Below, piece by piece: positions 1 to 11,896 of a stretch of DNA of 64,000 nucleotides. Positions within the stretch are counted from its first letter, which is position 1. Each line of letters opens with the position of its first letter. The DNA comes from Sclerodactyla briareus. Lineage: Eukaryota; Echinodermata; Holothuroidea; Dendrochirotida; Sclerodactylidae. The DNA lies in contig JAODTK010004999.1 in NCBI GenBank assembly GCA_026419785.1, positions 1,054,001 through 1,118,000 on the forward strand. The letters run 5' to 3'. Both the position numbers and the translations under genes were made by a program. The notes beneath the pieces are model-generated. The model saw only the letters and a program-made list of their open reading frames with translations, was not told where the DNA came from and made no database searches.

Positions 1-1733
1 TAAAAGAAAGCCTCTCACAATACTTACCTATTTTGCCAGTTGTTACGATCAATTGAAGTGATTTTAAGAGAAGAGCAATCCATGCTGTCCCTGTCAAGAC
101 ACCAGAGATCCGACACCTCTCTAATAAAGACCCATATCAGGACCATGTGAATGTACAGCCATGACCTCGCTTTCTAGACAGCTGCAAACTCCAATTGGTC
201 CCGAAATACGGCCAGAAAAGGAAGACATTCACAATTTATCACATTTAGCTAGCTGGCAGCTATTCTTATGGTACCCTGCAGTGCTTGTGTGTCGTAGAGT
301 CAATTGCAGCATCATATCGAGTCCTTTCCAAGTAGGACAATGTCACCCAATCCCTCCTTAAATTCCCCCGAGAAAACCAAGTACAGCACGCTGCGGAACT
401 TGAACAACTGTTTCTGGTTTCATGGGTGAAGTCTGCAAAGCTTACCAATACTGCCGAGTTTTAGCAAAGTGCCAGTAGCATTTCCAAGAACGGGGGAGGG
501 GATGGGTGTGGCAAACCCCACAAAAAGCCTCTCGGGTGTTTCCTTCCAACACACTGAATGGGGGGGTATGAAAACTCAGCTTTACCAATATTTTTTATCA
601 GGAGAAAATCTTGACGTCAGCTTGATATTGCAGAAGGCTCATTTGATACCCTCAATTGGAAGAGGGACTCTAAGAGGAACTTTTTGAATAATTAACGAAC
701 CCAGATACAAGGTGGTTCTACATTTGTTTTATTTTTTGCAGTAAAAAATGTCAGGACGTTCAGAACTCGCGTGGACCCCTCCCCTAGGACCGCGAATGCA
801 AACAAACAACTTTAAAACTGAAGTTTTGGACCCCAAAATGATGTCCATAATCGTTGTGGCCAAATGTAGTTAACATTCCACCAAGTTTTGTGACAAGTAT
901 CAGATGAATCACGTGTCAGATAGTTGAGTTCCTGGCAGAGACAGAGATGTCTGCCTTCAAGAGCCACAGCCATAACATCGCTAGATACTCTTATCAGTAA
1001 TGGATCAGTGGGTAAGTAGGTTTAATTGGGCTAGTTTGGCAGAGCCTCTAGGTTAGAATAAACAACCCTCACTGCATGGATTGGATTTCTATATTCCCTC
1101 CCCCAATATCAATTGTTTCAGAATATCAGGTTCTCTCCTACACAAATTGAAGAATGTTGTACTCTGACAGTGACAGCAGACATGGACCTACAGGGGTCTT
1201 GAGACAGATGCCTTAACTATTACACGTCTGCTAAGTTGTATTGAGTTGTTACTGGACACACCCCCGTAGCCAGACACTAACTGCATAGCCAGCCCTCCAA
1301 GATTATTCAATTTATTCCCAACTTACCTGGTTTCCTCTGCTACTTCTCCTGATTGTGCCCCTTCCCTCCTCTAACCATTTTCCTGTTTTTGAGCCTTCAA
1401 TTTCCTGATTTGCCCTCTTGATTTGTTCGTGGGGGGGGGGGCAGGACTTATCCAACATCCCCCCCCCCCACTACGTCCACTGTAATATCTACCTACTCAG
1501 ACCACAGGAGTAACAGATGGTCTGAAGGGAAGAATACCAGAACTCATTGTGAAAAGTGACTTCTTTAGAAGTAAATATAGGGAATGACCCATATTTCAAT
1601 CCCCTTTTTCTGGGGCCAAAGTCACAGAATTTCTGATGAACAATGGAGTGATGATCACAACAACAACGAAATTGACTGAACATTTAGATTCTCAGGTCTA
1701 GAAGAGCAATGAATCCTCTGAAAATGAACTTAC
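1..1733. other. No gene recognised
   Basis: AT-rich sequence with short random frames. An 11-G run (1431-1441) faces a 10-C run 20 bases on. The exon after helix B of the channel gene would be expected at this side but was not found. Confidence 0.6.
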
Positions 1734-1805
1734 CTGGAATTTTTCTTAGCGACGAGGTATCTAATCTTCTAATTGCTCGGATCGCTATTTTTTTGTATCC
1801 GTTAT
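1734..1805 (-). CDS. KCNQ1: KCNQ1-like exon: calmodulin-binding helix B
   Basis: Acceptor tctcccgcag, donor CAG/gtaagt. In the first frame it reads NGYKKIAIRAIRRL, then the frame slips by one base and continues YLVAKK, slips once more inside an A run and ends FQ. Human KCNQ1 has ATIKVIRRMQYFVAKKKFQ ending at an intron at the same place, so this is helix B. Two one-base deletions (in the codon before TAC, and in a run of five A) account for everything. The slips sit within 25 bases of each other while the flanking splice sites are intact. Confidence 0.8.
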
Positions 1806-2689
1806 CTGCGGGAGAGAAAGTAGGACCGTATACAAGATCTATCAAATCATGGCTGACGTTAGCTGATAACATGAATTTGTGTAGAATGATGGTTTGCGAA
1901 CGTCAGATCCATATGGTGGATGGACAGCCACAATCAAATGACATTTCTTTGACAGATCGCTATAGGCGGTATTAAAGGTACTAGCTATTACTGATGGAGA
2001 CAGTATAATACTAGTTAGGGGAGCATGCAGAGACTGAGAGTGATAAATCTTGCTGGAAATTGCCAGCCAATGACAGTAGTGAATCAAATCAACTAGTAGG
2101 TAATCAATTTCGTGGAATGTCTCGCTGTCATTTTCGAATGTCAAAGAAACACTACATATGGTTACTGGCAGAGGAGTGTTCTGGTTGAAATTTGTATCAT
2201 TTGCAGTATACTTTTGTGATTTTATTTTTCAATACACTCTGATTCGTAGGCGATTTGTCAACAGATTTTTCCCCGCTAGGTCCATAGGGGACGCTAATGG
2301 TTCTCACAAAAAAAAATAATAAGATTTGATTCAGTTACTACAATATTGATCAGTTGGGTTTTACAGAAAAAGAGAAAGCAATTTGACACCAAAAAGGTTG
2401 TTCCATAGACATAGAGCCACTATAATTGAGCAAGCCCTGCCGGGCCCAGTGTTAGTGTTATTTTTTTTATTATCTGTGGAGTAACTAAGGTAGGTTTCCC
2501 ACATGTGCTACTTTAAAAAGGAAAAAAGGTGATTACCTAATGTTACATAGTCTTGGAAAAAGAAGAAAGAATTAGGAATGCATTATATCGCTATGGTTTG
2601 TACACAAGGGTTAAACATTTTAACATGAATTCTGAATTTAACTGGTAACCAGTGTAAACTCTTTGGAATGGGTGTAGTATGTAGGCGAA

Positions 2690-3560
2690 AACTAGCGTCA
2701 CTTACCACAAAACTCATGGGAACACATGCCTGGAAGGCACCTGGCTGAATCCACCCAACACTCCCAGTCCAGCCTTCTCCCAGCAAGGGATCAGGCCTGG
2801 GCCTGGCCCATTGCCCCCCCCCCAACTCCCCGAGGTACCCTTAAGTTTCGCCAACCATTACTATGGGTGGCTATCCCAGCGTTGGCCAAAACCCATTAGA
2901 TCCTGAGCACACAGAATACAATGGGCAAGATCGTATACCAGGAAGCGCGGGTCTGGCCAAAGAAGCATAGTTGACAATTGAGAATCAGGCAGCAATCATC
3001 ACAATCCCCCGCCTCACCGAGAAACCTGGCATTAGATACACAGCCAACGGTAACCAAGGATGCGGTGAAGAGAGGTAGTAAAAAAAAAATGCAATTGCCA
3101 TTCCACTCTCAGCCCAACAGTGAGTATCCGACCCTCACTAGAATATAGCTAGGATGCGGAAAGCACAAAAAAGATCAAATGACCATCAAATGACTCCATG
3201 ACTCAATTTGCCAGCCAGAGACATCTACTGACTTCATGAAGGCTTGCAAGAAGGGCAGTCATAGTTAATGAAACTGTTGAATAAAGGCTGGTGACTGTCC
3301 ATGTCCCTGCACAACATAGACCCAGCAGCATCGCCAAGATTTTGCCAAAAGATTGGATCACAGTCTTAGTCCAAGAAATCTGCAGGCCAGATGGATTCAC
3401 CTCTTGACTAAGTGTTCCAAGGGCATCAACCAGAAAATCCATGGCAAGCAATGGGGCATCATCAGTGAAGTCCAGTAACGAAATCCTGACCACCCGAATG
3501 ATTACCCCACATTCAGTAATAATCCGCAACAACCCTCGTTCATTATCCAGTGTCACTACA
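2690..3560 (-). pseudogene. Decayed non-LTR retrotransposon 3' end (RT and C-terminus)
   Basis: Minus strand. From 3556 to 3203 an open stretch contains LLDFTDDAPLLAMD, the catalytic [YF]xDD box of a reverse transcriptase, followed by VDALGTLSQE, LQISWTKTVIQSFG and EVSRCLWLA. These are the usual order in RTs of LINE-type (CR1/L2/RTE-like) elements. Farther on, in other frames, RILGYRW (3038-3066), SNARFLGEAG, then QLCFFGQ and a WR.PRG-like stretch near 2840-2870 match the C-terminal tail of the same elements. Stops and shifts break the reading, and the endonuclease and most of the RT are absent upstream, which suggests a 5'-truncated insertion. The clade is not resolved. Confidence 0.72.
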
Positions 3561-4218
3561 CATATTGGAGAGTGTTGGAGTCAGGTTGGCGCATATGACA
3601 ACACAAAGAAAATTAAGTCAATCACGTTGTCTAAACCCGTTGAGCAGTCAGGTTGAATGCAGCAGTCGAACAGGCAGACCGATGGTTATTAAATGCAAAC
3701 CGAGAGTATGGGACAGTTCTTTTTTGCCAGGTCTATTTCAAATTTGCCAATGAGTTTTTAGGAAATAAGTATGTGCATGTGCCAAAAAGTTGGAGTGGGT
3801 GTTAGTCTCATTGTAGTTTTGTATTCTTATGAATTGTACTATTCATATTCTTAATGTTGTATGTATGAGATGAAGTGAAGTTCATTTCCTTTTATGGTCA
3901 AATTAAAGATTCTATATCTTACATCATCTCATTGATGATCTCTGGCGATGAAAGGGAAGGAGGAGGAGCGCAACCCAAACCCATTGAATGAGGACTGCTC
4001 AGGGGAACTGACCCAGCTACCTAGCCTACATCATATCATATTCATTCTAATAGAAACAACCTGAGCCTGCTGAATAAACATTGATACCATATTCATTCAA
4101 CAATATTCATTTTAACATTTAACCTTCATATGGGAGTGTGATTGTGATTCCATGTAGACACTAGTCTGTCCTGGTGGGTTTGCTGTTGGTACAGTGTGCC
4201 GTGGGTACATATCTTTCA

Positions 4219-4893
4219 GAATGTACATGGTGTCCCAGTTCCATGAATGTACATGGTGTCCCAGTTCCATGAATGTACAAGGTGTCCCATTTCCATGAAT
4301 GTACATGGTTTCCCAGTTCCATGAATGTACATGGTGTCCCAGTTCCAAGAATGTACATGGTGTCCCAGTTCCATGAATGTACATGGTGTCACAGTTCCAT
4401 GAATGTACATGGTGTCCCAGTTCCAAGAATGTACATGGTGTCCCAGTTCCAAGAATGTACATGGTGTCCCAGTTCCATAAATGTACATGGTGTCCCAGTT
4501 CCATGAATGTACATGGTGTCCCAGTTCCATGAATGTACATGGTGTCACAGTTCCATGAATGTACATGGTGTCCCAGTTCCATGAATGTACATGGTGTCAC
4601 AGTTCCATGAATGTACATGGTTTCACAGTTCCATGAATGTAAATGGTGTCCCAGTTCCATGAATGTACATGGTGTCCCAGTTCCATAAATGTACATGGTG
4701 TCCCAGTTCCATGAATGTAAATGGTGTCACAGTTTCATGAATGTACATGGTGTCACAGTTTCATGAATGTACATGGTGTCACAGTTCCATGAATGTACAT
4801 GGTTTCCCAGTTCCATGAATGTAAATGGTGTCCCAGTTCCATGAATGTACATGGTTTCACAGTTCCATGAATGTACATGGTGTCACAGTTCCA
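4219..4893. repeat. 26-bp minisatellite, about 26 units
   Basis: Tandem array with unit atgaatgtacatggtgtccc followed by agttcc. Units vary at few sites: CCCAG versus CACAG, GTAC versus GTAA, and ATG versus AAG or ATA. Because 26 is not a multiple of three and the minus strand has no stop in the unit, all minus frames stay open and give a false 194-codon reading frame. The flanks resemble each other (ggtacatatctttcag before, ggtacatttcctctga after). Confidence 0.97.
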
Positions 4894-6404
4894 GGGGTAC
4901 ATTTCCTCTGAACAAGATGTGAAAAACATGCAGTGGTTGTTGCACATTTCTGCCTACTATTATTTTGATCCTGCGCCTTCTGAAAAAAAAAAATGATTGA
5001 CACTATCACTGAACCTCAGGTTGGTGAAGATAAACCCTTCAAACCCTCTAAGCACATCATTAGCCTGGATGATGCTCCTTCAACAGTGTGAATGGAACAG
5101 CTTCATCAGTTGAATATTTCAACCGACAATAAAACTACTTCAACTAGTACAGTAGGTACAATAGTTTTATGGCCCATTTAGACATTTCACTAGATAGAGA
5201 AAGATGAATGTTGGGGATTATTATTTCCTCAACAGCACTTAGGATGGAAATGGCCAATTAATTCAGAAGATCTTTTCATAATAACCATCCCCACATGATG
5301 ATTTCTCAGTAATATCTTATCTATCATGAAGCAGTCTAATGGTAATGGCTGTGGCCTGATACAAATGCGATACTTCTATACCTGTCATTTACGAACAATA
5401 TGTGACAGAAAAATCCTTTCGCCATGAAGAGTTGGAAGCAGTATTGAAAGCTGTTGGATGGCTATAGGTGTGAAGTGGTTACAGCAGCAATAAGGGGTAG
5501 ATGGGATTGGTGCTTTTTTGAATCCTCCTTTTTTGACCACAGCGATGTCCTTAGTTTTTTCAGCTCCAGAGAGAATCCAGAATACTAGTGGTGGGGTGGT
5601 GCATTGTAGGGTTATGGAATGGATGCTTCTTTAGTGGGGTCTAGCAACGGCACAGCCCTAGGGGGGTTGGGGTAATGCCCCCCCCCCAACTTTTGGGAAG
5701 GCTCCATACATAATGATTTTTTCACATAAAAATGTTTCCCATCACGGCTTTGGAACCCCTAATTGCTCTTGACCCCCAACTTTCAGACAGCCCTTAAAGT
5801 CCTAGAGGTACCCCCTCCTCCTTCCAAAGCCAAGAGGCAGATGTAAGGAGGTGACATATATTCATGTCCCGGTTTTCTATGTTGGACTGTGTTAGAGTAT
5901 AACCATTGGGAGGTTTGTTTATTTTGTGGATATATGTATGTTTACGTACTACTGCGAGTCTCCAGCATTGAAAAACTCATGAATATTGAAATATTAGATC
6001 AATATTTATTGCAATAAACAATCACTGTATATTGTTTGTAGATATACTTTTTGTGGTTACTAACCCTTTAGAACACTATAGAATGTTATGGAGTGTTTCA
6101 GAATGTAGTTCATTTATTTGGAATTTTAATAATGATTAGAAGAAGCATATTGTCAATAGGATATATATCAATGGAGATGAGAACAAAAAGGGCTTCACGC
6201 TAATTGATGTATTGCAGATATGCAAATCAGGCTCATTTGACACCTACTAAAGTTTGTACAACATGGAGGAATATTGTGACCATATTAAAATCATCGAATA
6301 TGATGGAATGACCATCCCTTTATTTCCATGCGTGGCTCATTCCAAGAATAAATGATGTTTTGTCCAATTACACCTCATTTTAAAATTTGTAGGCAATTTC
6401 TACA
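4894..6404. other. Intronic/intergenic, nothing recognised
   Basis: AT-rich with short G/C runs near 5675-5690. No splice-flanked open segment stood out. Confidence 0.55.
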
Positions 6405-6412
6405 CTTCCAAG

Positions 6413-6713
6413 CAGGCGCGGTTCTACAGGGGGGTTAGAGGGGGCTTCAGCCCCCCAAAATACTCCCAAGTCCCCTCAAAATTCTCGATGTGATCTATCT
6501 TAATTTAATTATAATAATAATTGATATTTGCTCTAAATGGGAGGACTATCCAGCACCCAGATGGAAGCGAGAGAGGCCGTTTCCGGTGCTCTGGCAGTCC
6601 GAGATTTTCAAAAAAATTCTTGTACGCTATGCGCCAACCTATGGTGGCGCTCCGCTTAGATAGTCTACAAAACAATTAGCCCCCCCAAAATATTTCCTCT
6701 AGAACCGCGCCTG
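6413..6713. mobile_element. hAT-like MITE, 301 bp
   Basis: Terminal inverted repeats start caggcgcggttcta at both ends (14 bp exact). They are flanked by an 8-bp target duplication, cttccaag on the left (6405-6412) and cttgcaag on the right (6714-6721), one mismatch. CAG-starting TIRs with 8-bp duplications are typical of the hAT superfamily. Inside are short G and C runs next to each end and no coding potential, so it is non-autonomous. Confidence 0.85.
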
Positions 6714-7137
6714 CTTGCAAGTTCCCGAACGACTGTTCTATTCACATTACACCTATTCCACAATAAGTAGGTGGATTAGCAAGCACCAAACATGGGAAAA
6801 GTGCCTGATGAAATACTATTTGATACACAAAAATTCTTTGTATGTGTAGTGGGCGTGGTACCAAATCCAGCGTATATGGTGCCAACGCCAAATCGCGGGG
6901 AACAACATATAACTGCATACCGCCCTCTATTATTAGGAATTTATCACTATGCCGGCTACATATTCATTCACACAATGTTGGGCACAATACATTGAAAACA
7001 CAACAAAAATGCCAATGTTGGATGGGGTGTACTATCTTTTTCATGAACCCCCACCAATCAGAATTAGGGGTGAAAGAAAAGGTGTTTTTTGTTTTTTCTT
7101 ATTTGGGGGTGTCCTGAGAATTTTTTTCCGCGAATGG

Positions 7138-7345
7138 GGTCGAAGGGTCAAATTTCCGGTAATTTTCAAATGTTAAACAAACATTTTCATGATTTTATTT
7201 TTCAAGTTCAATTTGGCCACACAGACCCCTCAATGGTTTAATGCCTATCTGAAAGCCTCATTCTTCCCATTCTAAAAATAAGGTCATTTTGAAGGGTGTG
7301 GAACATACAGGAGACCTTCAAAATAAATTGATTGTGAAGGGTTGA
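7138..7345 (+). repeat. Dispersed repeat family 3, copy 1
   Basis: Shares an ordered series of blocks with 15869-16060: a ggtcgaa start, caaattt..ggtaatttt, cacayagacccct, and ttttgaaggktgtgg near the end. Divergence is high, indicating an old interspersed repeat of unknown class. Confidence 0.5.
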
Positions 7346-7664
7346 CAGTGTCCCTGGAATCGGCCATAGTGACTCCATAGAGTTAAATATACCTGGTATA
7401 TTGTGTGATGGCTATAATGTAATCTAGTAAGGAAGTGGAGTGCCTCTAATGGTGCAACAGTTGTTGTTGCTCCATTCTAGATATTGATTCCATGAATCAG
7501 CCTGTTGATGTGCAGAATACCAAAATTTACTGCACAGTTCAGGTGGCCCTTAATTGACATCATCAATCATGGTGAAATTCCCTCATGAAACCAAGGAGAA
7601 GTGCTTTGCACATCATTTATCGAAGAGTTAATTAAAATTTAACCTACCCTTCTGGGAATTTACA

Positions 7665-7814
7665 TCAGAATTAGGTATGTTTAGTTTCTTTGTCGCTGAA
7701 ACAGTCATAGGAGTCAGTTTCCTTATGTTTGTACCCGAAACTGACCTATTTCTGATTCCAATTGAACCCAAACTGACCTCTAACTGAGCTAAGGAAAAAC
7801 ATGCCTAATTCTGA
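7665..7814. repeat. Imperfect inverted repeat, about 150 bp
   Basis: The left arm starts tcagaattaggtatgttt and the right arm, read on the minus strand, starts tcagaattaggcatgttt. Further in, both arms carry a tcagttt block (gtcagtttcc, gtcagtttgg). It could fold into a hairpin. No target duplication was recognised, so an element class is not assigned. Confidence 0.6.
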
Positions 7815-8294
7815 CCTGAAATACAAACCTAAACAGGACCTCATTCTGAAAAATGGAACTTGGAACTTTTTGGCATGAATACTGCACACTGAAGGATATA
7901 GGCGTATTTTTTTTCGAGCAGTTCCAGCAATTAGAATTTTTAGACTCTCCCCACACTATAAGTATGGGGAGAGTTGAAGATAGCATTTCTCCATAACCTG
8001 ACCTGTTTCAACCCTAATTTCCCGCTAATGAAATGTTTTTGCAAGACAGAAGACACATGCACAAGATGTGCAAGAGTTTTTTTTACCATCACACAAGTCT
8101 ATTGCAAGACAGTTAATTTCGAATTTAGCTATAGTTATATACACATGAGAGAATTGTTAGAGTAGTTTTTTGCAATGAACCACCAATTGACTCCGATGTT
8201 GATCCTTTTTTTTTTTTTTGACAAGTCCCTCCACCACCCACAAAATGATTGTTGGAACAACCAGAGAAAAAAATCCCAGAGAATGCCCTCTTAC

Positions 8295-8432
8295 GTGTAA
8301 TTGTTTTTCAAGCACATCGCCTAGACTACAGTTGTCACTCTCCTCGACATCTAAAGGGACGTAGTGGTTAGAGCGCCCACCATCTGAAGACACAGAACCC
8401 GCTGTGAACGCTCCGGGGCCCGCCTTGGTGAG
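8295..8432 (-). CDS. Predicted exon, likely A-B linker of the KCNQ1-like gene
   Basis: A 138-bp open segment with a strong acceptor (tcctcctttcag) and a consensus donor (CAC/gtaaga), phase 0 at both ends, 46 codons. It reads LTKAGPGAFTAGSVSSDG, then NHYVPLDVEESDNCSL and GDVLEKQLH. It is acidic and Ser/Gly-rich, without a recognisable domain, which suits the disordered linker between helices A and B. The splice sites on both sides are better than chance would usually give. Assignment to the channel gene rests on strand and position only. Confidence 0.5.
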
Positions 8433-9959
8433 CTGAAAGGAGGATAACATTTTTTGAAGTAGGAGAGAAAAACCTATATTAACGATAGCAGGAAGGGGTC
8501 TAAAATACATCCAAAACAGGCATGGTCAAGCCTTGAGTAAACAAGCGCATATGCAGGTCATTTTCATGAATACAGCACACAATATTTCATCCCAAATTTA
8601 AGCAATTTCCAATTTCAATCTCTTTAACAGCTTTCACTCTTGCTTTGCCAGAAATTCCCCAAAACTTTTGGGTCTTAACTAGTTGCCACACTCACCTTCT
8701 TAAGCTCATCTAATTAGCAGTTTACCCCTAAGTAAATCCATGTATTAGGCTGCGTTTGCAAAAACCCTGCCCCGACTCCATGCATAATTGACACATCATA
8801 GGGACATCTTTCTTAGTTTGCTCGTTGCATAACGACTTTCGTCTTGACTTTCCCTACGTTATCGTTTACGGTTTCTGGACCCGATACCTTGTATCCAAAA
8901 ATGGTGGAATGGGAGCGCAGTGAATATGCCAACATCAGCGCTCACCCCTCCTGAATTGAAGATGAATATCAGAATACAGGCAGTGGCATACAGCTACAGT
9001 TGAGGGCAGAATGAGGGCTGCCAGAAAAGAAAGACAGTGGATAAAAAAAAAACAGACATCAACACAAAACTATATTAAGAAGGAATTAGGGAGATTTCAA
9101 TCTCACAAGAATTGCACCATTTTGTGTCGAAGGTTTTCATAATGTTTCATTCTTTTTCTTCTTGAATTCAAGGGCCGATCCTTCGAGAATTCCACCTGTC
9201 CACTTTGCTCTTTGTTTTGTTCATGGAATGACATGTACCTCGTCAGTATTCACCAACTGAGAAGCACAAACTGTTTAAAACAAAACCCTGATTGACAACA
9301 TAGGAGTTACAGAAACATACAGTGAATATCAACTTGCTCTCTCTCCACCTACGCAATTAGTTGCCCATGGTACCCCCACACAAAAGAGAAGTAACCCCTT
9401 TTTGGCCCATTTATTCACAGGTGTTGATGAAAGCCATGACAGAATGTGAATTTGATGAGACATGTGCCTCATGTTATTGTTCATTGCACAAAGTACTTCA
9501 ATGAAGCCTATTGGGCTTATCTCATAGGATGAGTGAGATGGATGTGTGAGACATTAACAAGAGCAGATGAGCTCTCTAAAGTAGTCCAATTTTTGTCTCA
9601 AGAATACACATGACATCAATTTCCTGAAAGGTATGGGGCGAAAATAAACAAACAAACAGAAAGACAGTACAATATTTGGACCCCCATAAGAACAACCCAC
9701 ACATGATTGGACTAATTTGCATCAGACTGCATGTTGACAGATTACTTGTAGATGCCTGGCAAACGACAACAACCTTCTATGCTTTTGAAAGTGAAACTGA
9801 AATTCATGAAGCATAAGGTCTTAATGTGACAGACTGTACTCGTACACAGTGGGGTAGGCAAGAGAGATTTGTCCGAGAGAGGGGGTTCCAGCCAGGGCCC
9901 ATAATGACTAATGAATAGACCCCAGATTTACTCCAAGAGACTCCTCCCACAGTCAATAA
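8433..9959. other. Presumed channel-gene intron
   Basis: No exon or repeat recognised. Confidence 0.5.
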
Positions 9960-9967
9960 GGACCCCT

Positions 9968-11123
9968 TAGGGTTGCACGGTATACGGTATTTAATGTTCG
10001 TACCGGTACTCACGGCACCGGTTACTCGCAGTACCGACGGCCGTATGAACAGGCCACTATTACCGGTAGGCTAAAAATTTAGCCGGTTACTTGGCAAAAA
10101 TCACTGGTGCTTGTAGTAAGCGTCAATTTCGGCTGGGGCAGCACAAATCGTGGTTTAGCTTAAATTTACCATTAACAAATGCCTTTCCATAAAAATAAAT
10201 TCTCTAGAACTAAAATAACCATTTTGCTCATTGCCAGTGTAAATAAATGTGACCAATTTCTAAGGACTGCGTGATCATTCCGTTAATTTAAGTATCCTGG
10301 GGGGACTAACTGACCAACGTTAGTTATGTGGTTGGTTTTCCATTACAGAAGTTTTTCACATTTCACAATAAAAATAAATTCCTCTTACATTAACCACTGG
10401 GGAAGAAAAAATTATTAAGGAACAGGAACAAAAAAAAAAATTCCCCTCGTCAGCCCTGAGAATATCGCCAAATCAATCCAATTTGCCATGAATATTTTCC
10501 GAAATTTGAGGGGCAAACGAAAACAACGGGATTGTCCTATCAAGCACATGGGAATTCTTTTTCTGCCCAAAATAGACATCAACGGTTCAGAGACACGAAG
10601 CGATCGATGGTCGGCCAGAGTAGCGTGAGGGTTGTTCATTGGTTAGTTTTAAACATGTGATGAAATGCAGTGCTCTGATCAGTTGTTGGTGGTCAGATTC
10701 TAGCGCACAGCGGGTACAAACAACCATATACCAGTTGCGTGAAATTAAGGCTTTTAACAGACCTGCAAGGCATGTGGTAATTGCATTGGTATATGAAGAT
10801 TGTGGTCGTGGGCTGTAGCAGAAAACAGATTATATATTATTCCCCTGCTTTGTGAACATTGTAAAATGAAGACAATTTGAACATTTCAGCCAGAATATTT
10901 TCATATAGCGCAAAAGAGCAAGGAGGGAGGTATACAAGGAGAGCTTAAAGTTTAATTAAACTGCGTGATACACAGCTGGTGTTGACAGTATAAACAAGTA
11001 AAAATAACGATCCATGATGTTTTTCTAGGACATACGTTGAATAATCGGTACCCGCACGATACCGGTTCTGACAAGGCAGCGGTTTACTACCGGTTTCTGC
11101 AATAACAGTACCGCGCAACCCTA
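9968..11123. mobile_element. Non-autonomous hAT element, 1156 bp
   Basis: Starts tagggttgcacggta and ends taccgcgcaacccta: 15-bp TIRs with one mismatch. The flanks carry an 8-bp duplication, ggacccct (9960-9967) and gtacccct (11124-11131), one mismatch. Both subterminal regions are packed with accggt or ccggt motifs, the pattern of hAT transposase binding sites. Internal reading frames are short and I see no transposase, so mobility would need a helper. It lies in the channel-gene intron between the two linker exon candidates. Confidence 0.9.
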
Positions 11124-11540
11124 GTACCCCTGTCGCTGTTTGCATTCAGAGCCAATCGTCCCGTTAGTTATAGGGACCAATCAGCTTGGTTGGTAGGGCT
11201 TTGGACTTGCAGATTTGGACACAAAGAAGTGGCAAACTGGTGAAGTGGGTCAGGTATGAACAGTAAGTACACAGAATGTGTGTAAAATGGTTGCAATTTC
11301 AGCTGTGGTTTCTGTGATTGGACAAGGTCTTCTTATGACTAGTAAGGAAGTGATGGCGATGGGGTGGCCAGTCCGGGGTTTTATTGCCAGAAGCCAAGCT
11401 TGAGCATAGGGGGTGGGTGCAGAGTGCTATAGGGTGGTTGAATTATGTGAATAGATCGGAAGTATCTTGTGAAGGTTGAAGTGTGATTGACAGTGGGATC
11501 TATGGGTTACTTTGAATGAAAGACAGCAACAGCTACGAAC

Positions 11541-11847
11541 CTGCCGTAGGCTCCTCCATGTAGAAAGACATATCTGCAACAGCGCCCCCAGTGGGGACCG
11601 AGCCCCGCTCTGAGAGGACCTGATGGTGGGCCGTGCTCAGGGTGGTGTATTGAAGATCGAGCCGTGTGGTGAGAAGACTGCGTCCCGGAGGCTGAGCTTG
11701 AGCTTGCCTCCGCTTGAGAAGGTGGGCCGTTGGCTTGATTGATGAGAGGTTGGAGTAGAGCATTGACATGGTGTTCGTGTTCACAGGGTCCGTACAGGGG
11801 GACAGGTGGACCTGCAGTGGCCTCTGGACTTGAAGGGAGGGGTCTGC
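11541..11847 (-). CDS. Predicted exon, likely A-B linker of the KCNQ1-like gene
   Basis: A 307-bp open segment, clearly more GC-rich than its surroundings, after a good acceptor (gatgctttgcag) and before a weak donor (CAG/gttcgt). It encodes about 102 residues beginning ADPSLQVQRPLQVHLSP and ending ADMSFYMEEPTA. It is hydrophilic, rich in Ser, Thr, Gln and Pro with a basic patch (LLKRRQAQ), and has no membrane segment. I do not recognise a domain. The base composition and the lack of stops look like real coding sequence. Lying on the same strand between helix A and helix B, it most simply encodes part of the variable cytoplasmic linker. Its end phase (1) does not fit the next candidate exon at 8432 (phase 0), so another exon or an alternative splice form would be needed, or it could belong to another gene. 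Confidence 0.5.
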
Positions 11848-11896
11848 CTGCAAAGCATCGCCAGGCACACTGTAGATAGAATCAAACACTGCTAGC

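Noticed and set aside
4112..4947. Long minus-strand reading frames (up to 194 codons)
   Set aside because: They arise because the 26-bp minisatellite has no stop in any minus frame; no other coding sign.
8350..8420. tRNA-like words (tggttagagcgcccacc)
   Set aside because: No cloverleaf can be formed, and the words lie inside a splice-flanked open exon on the minus strand.
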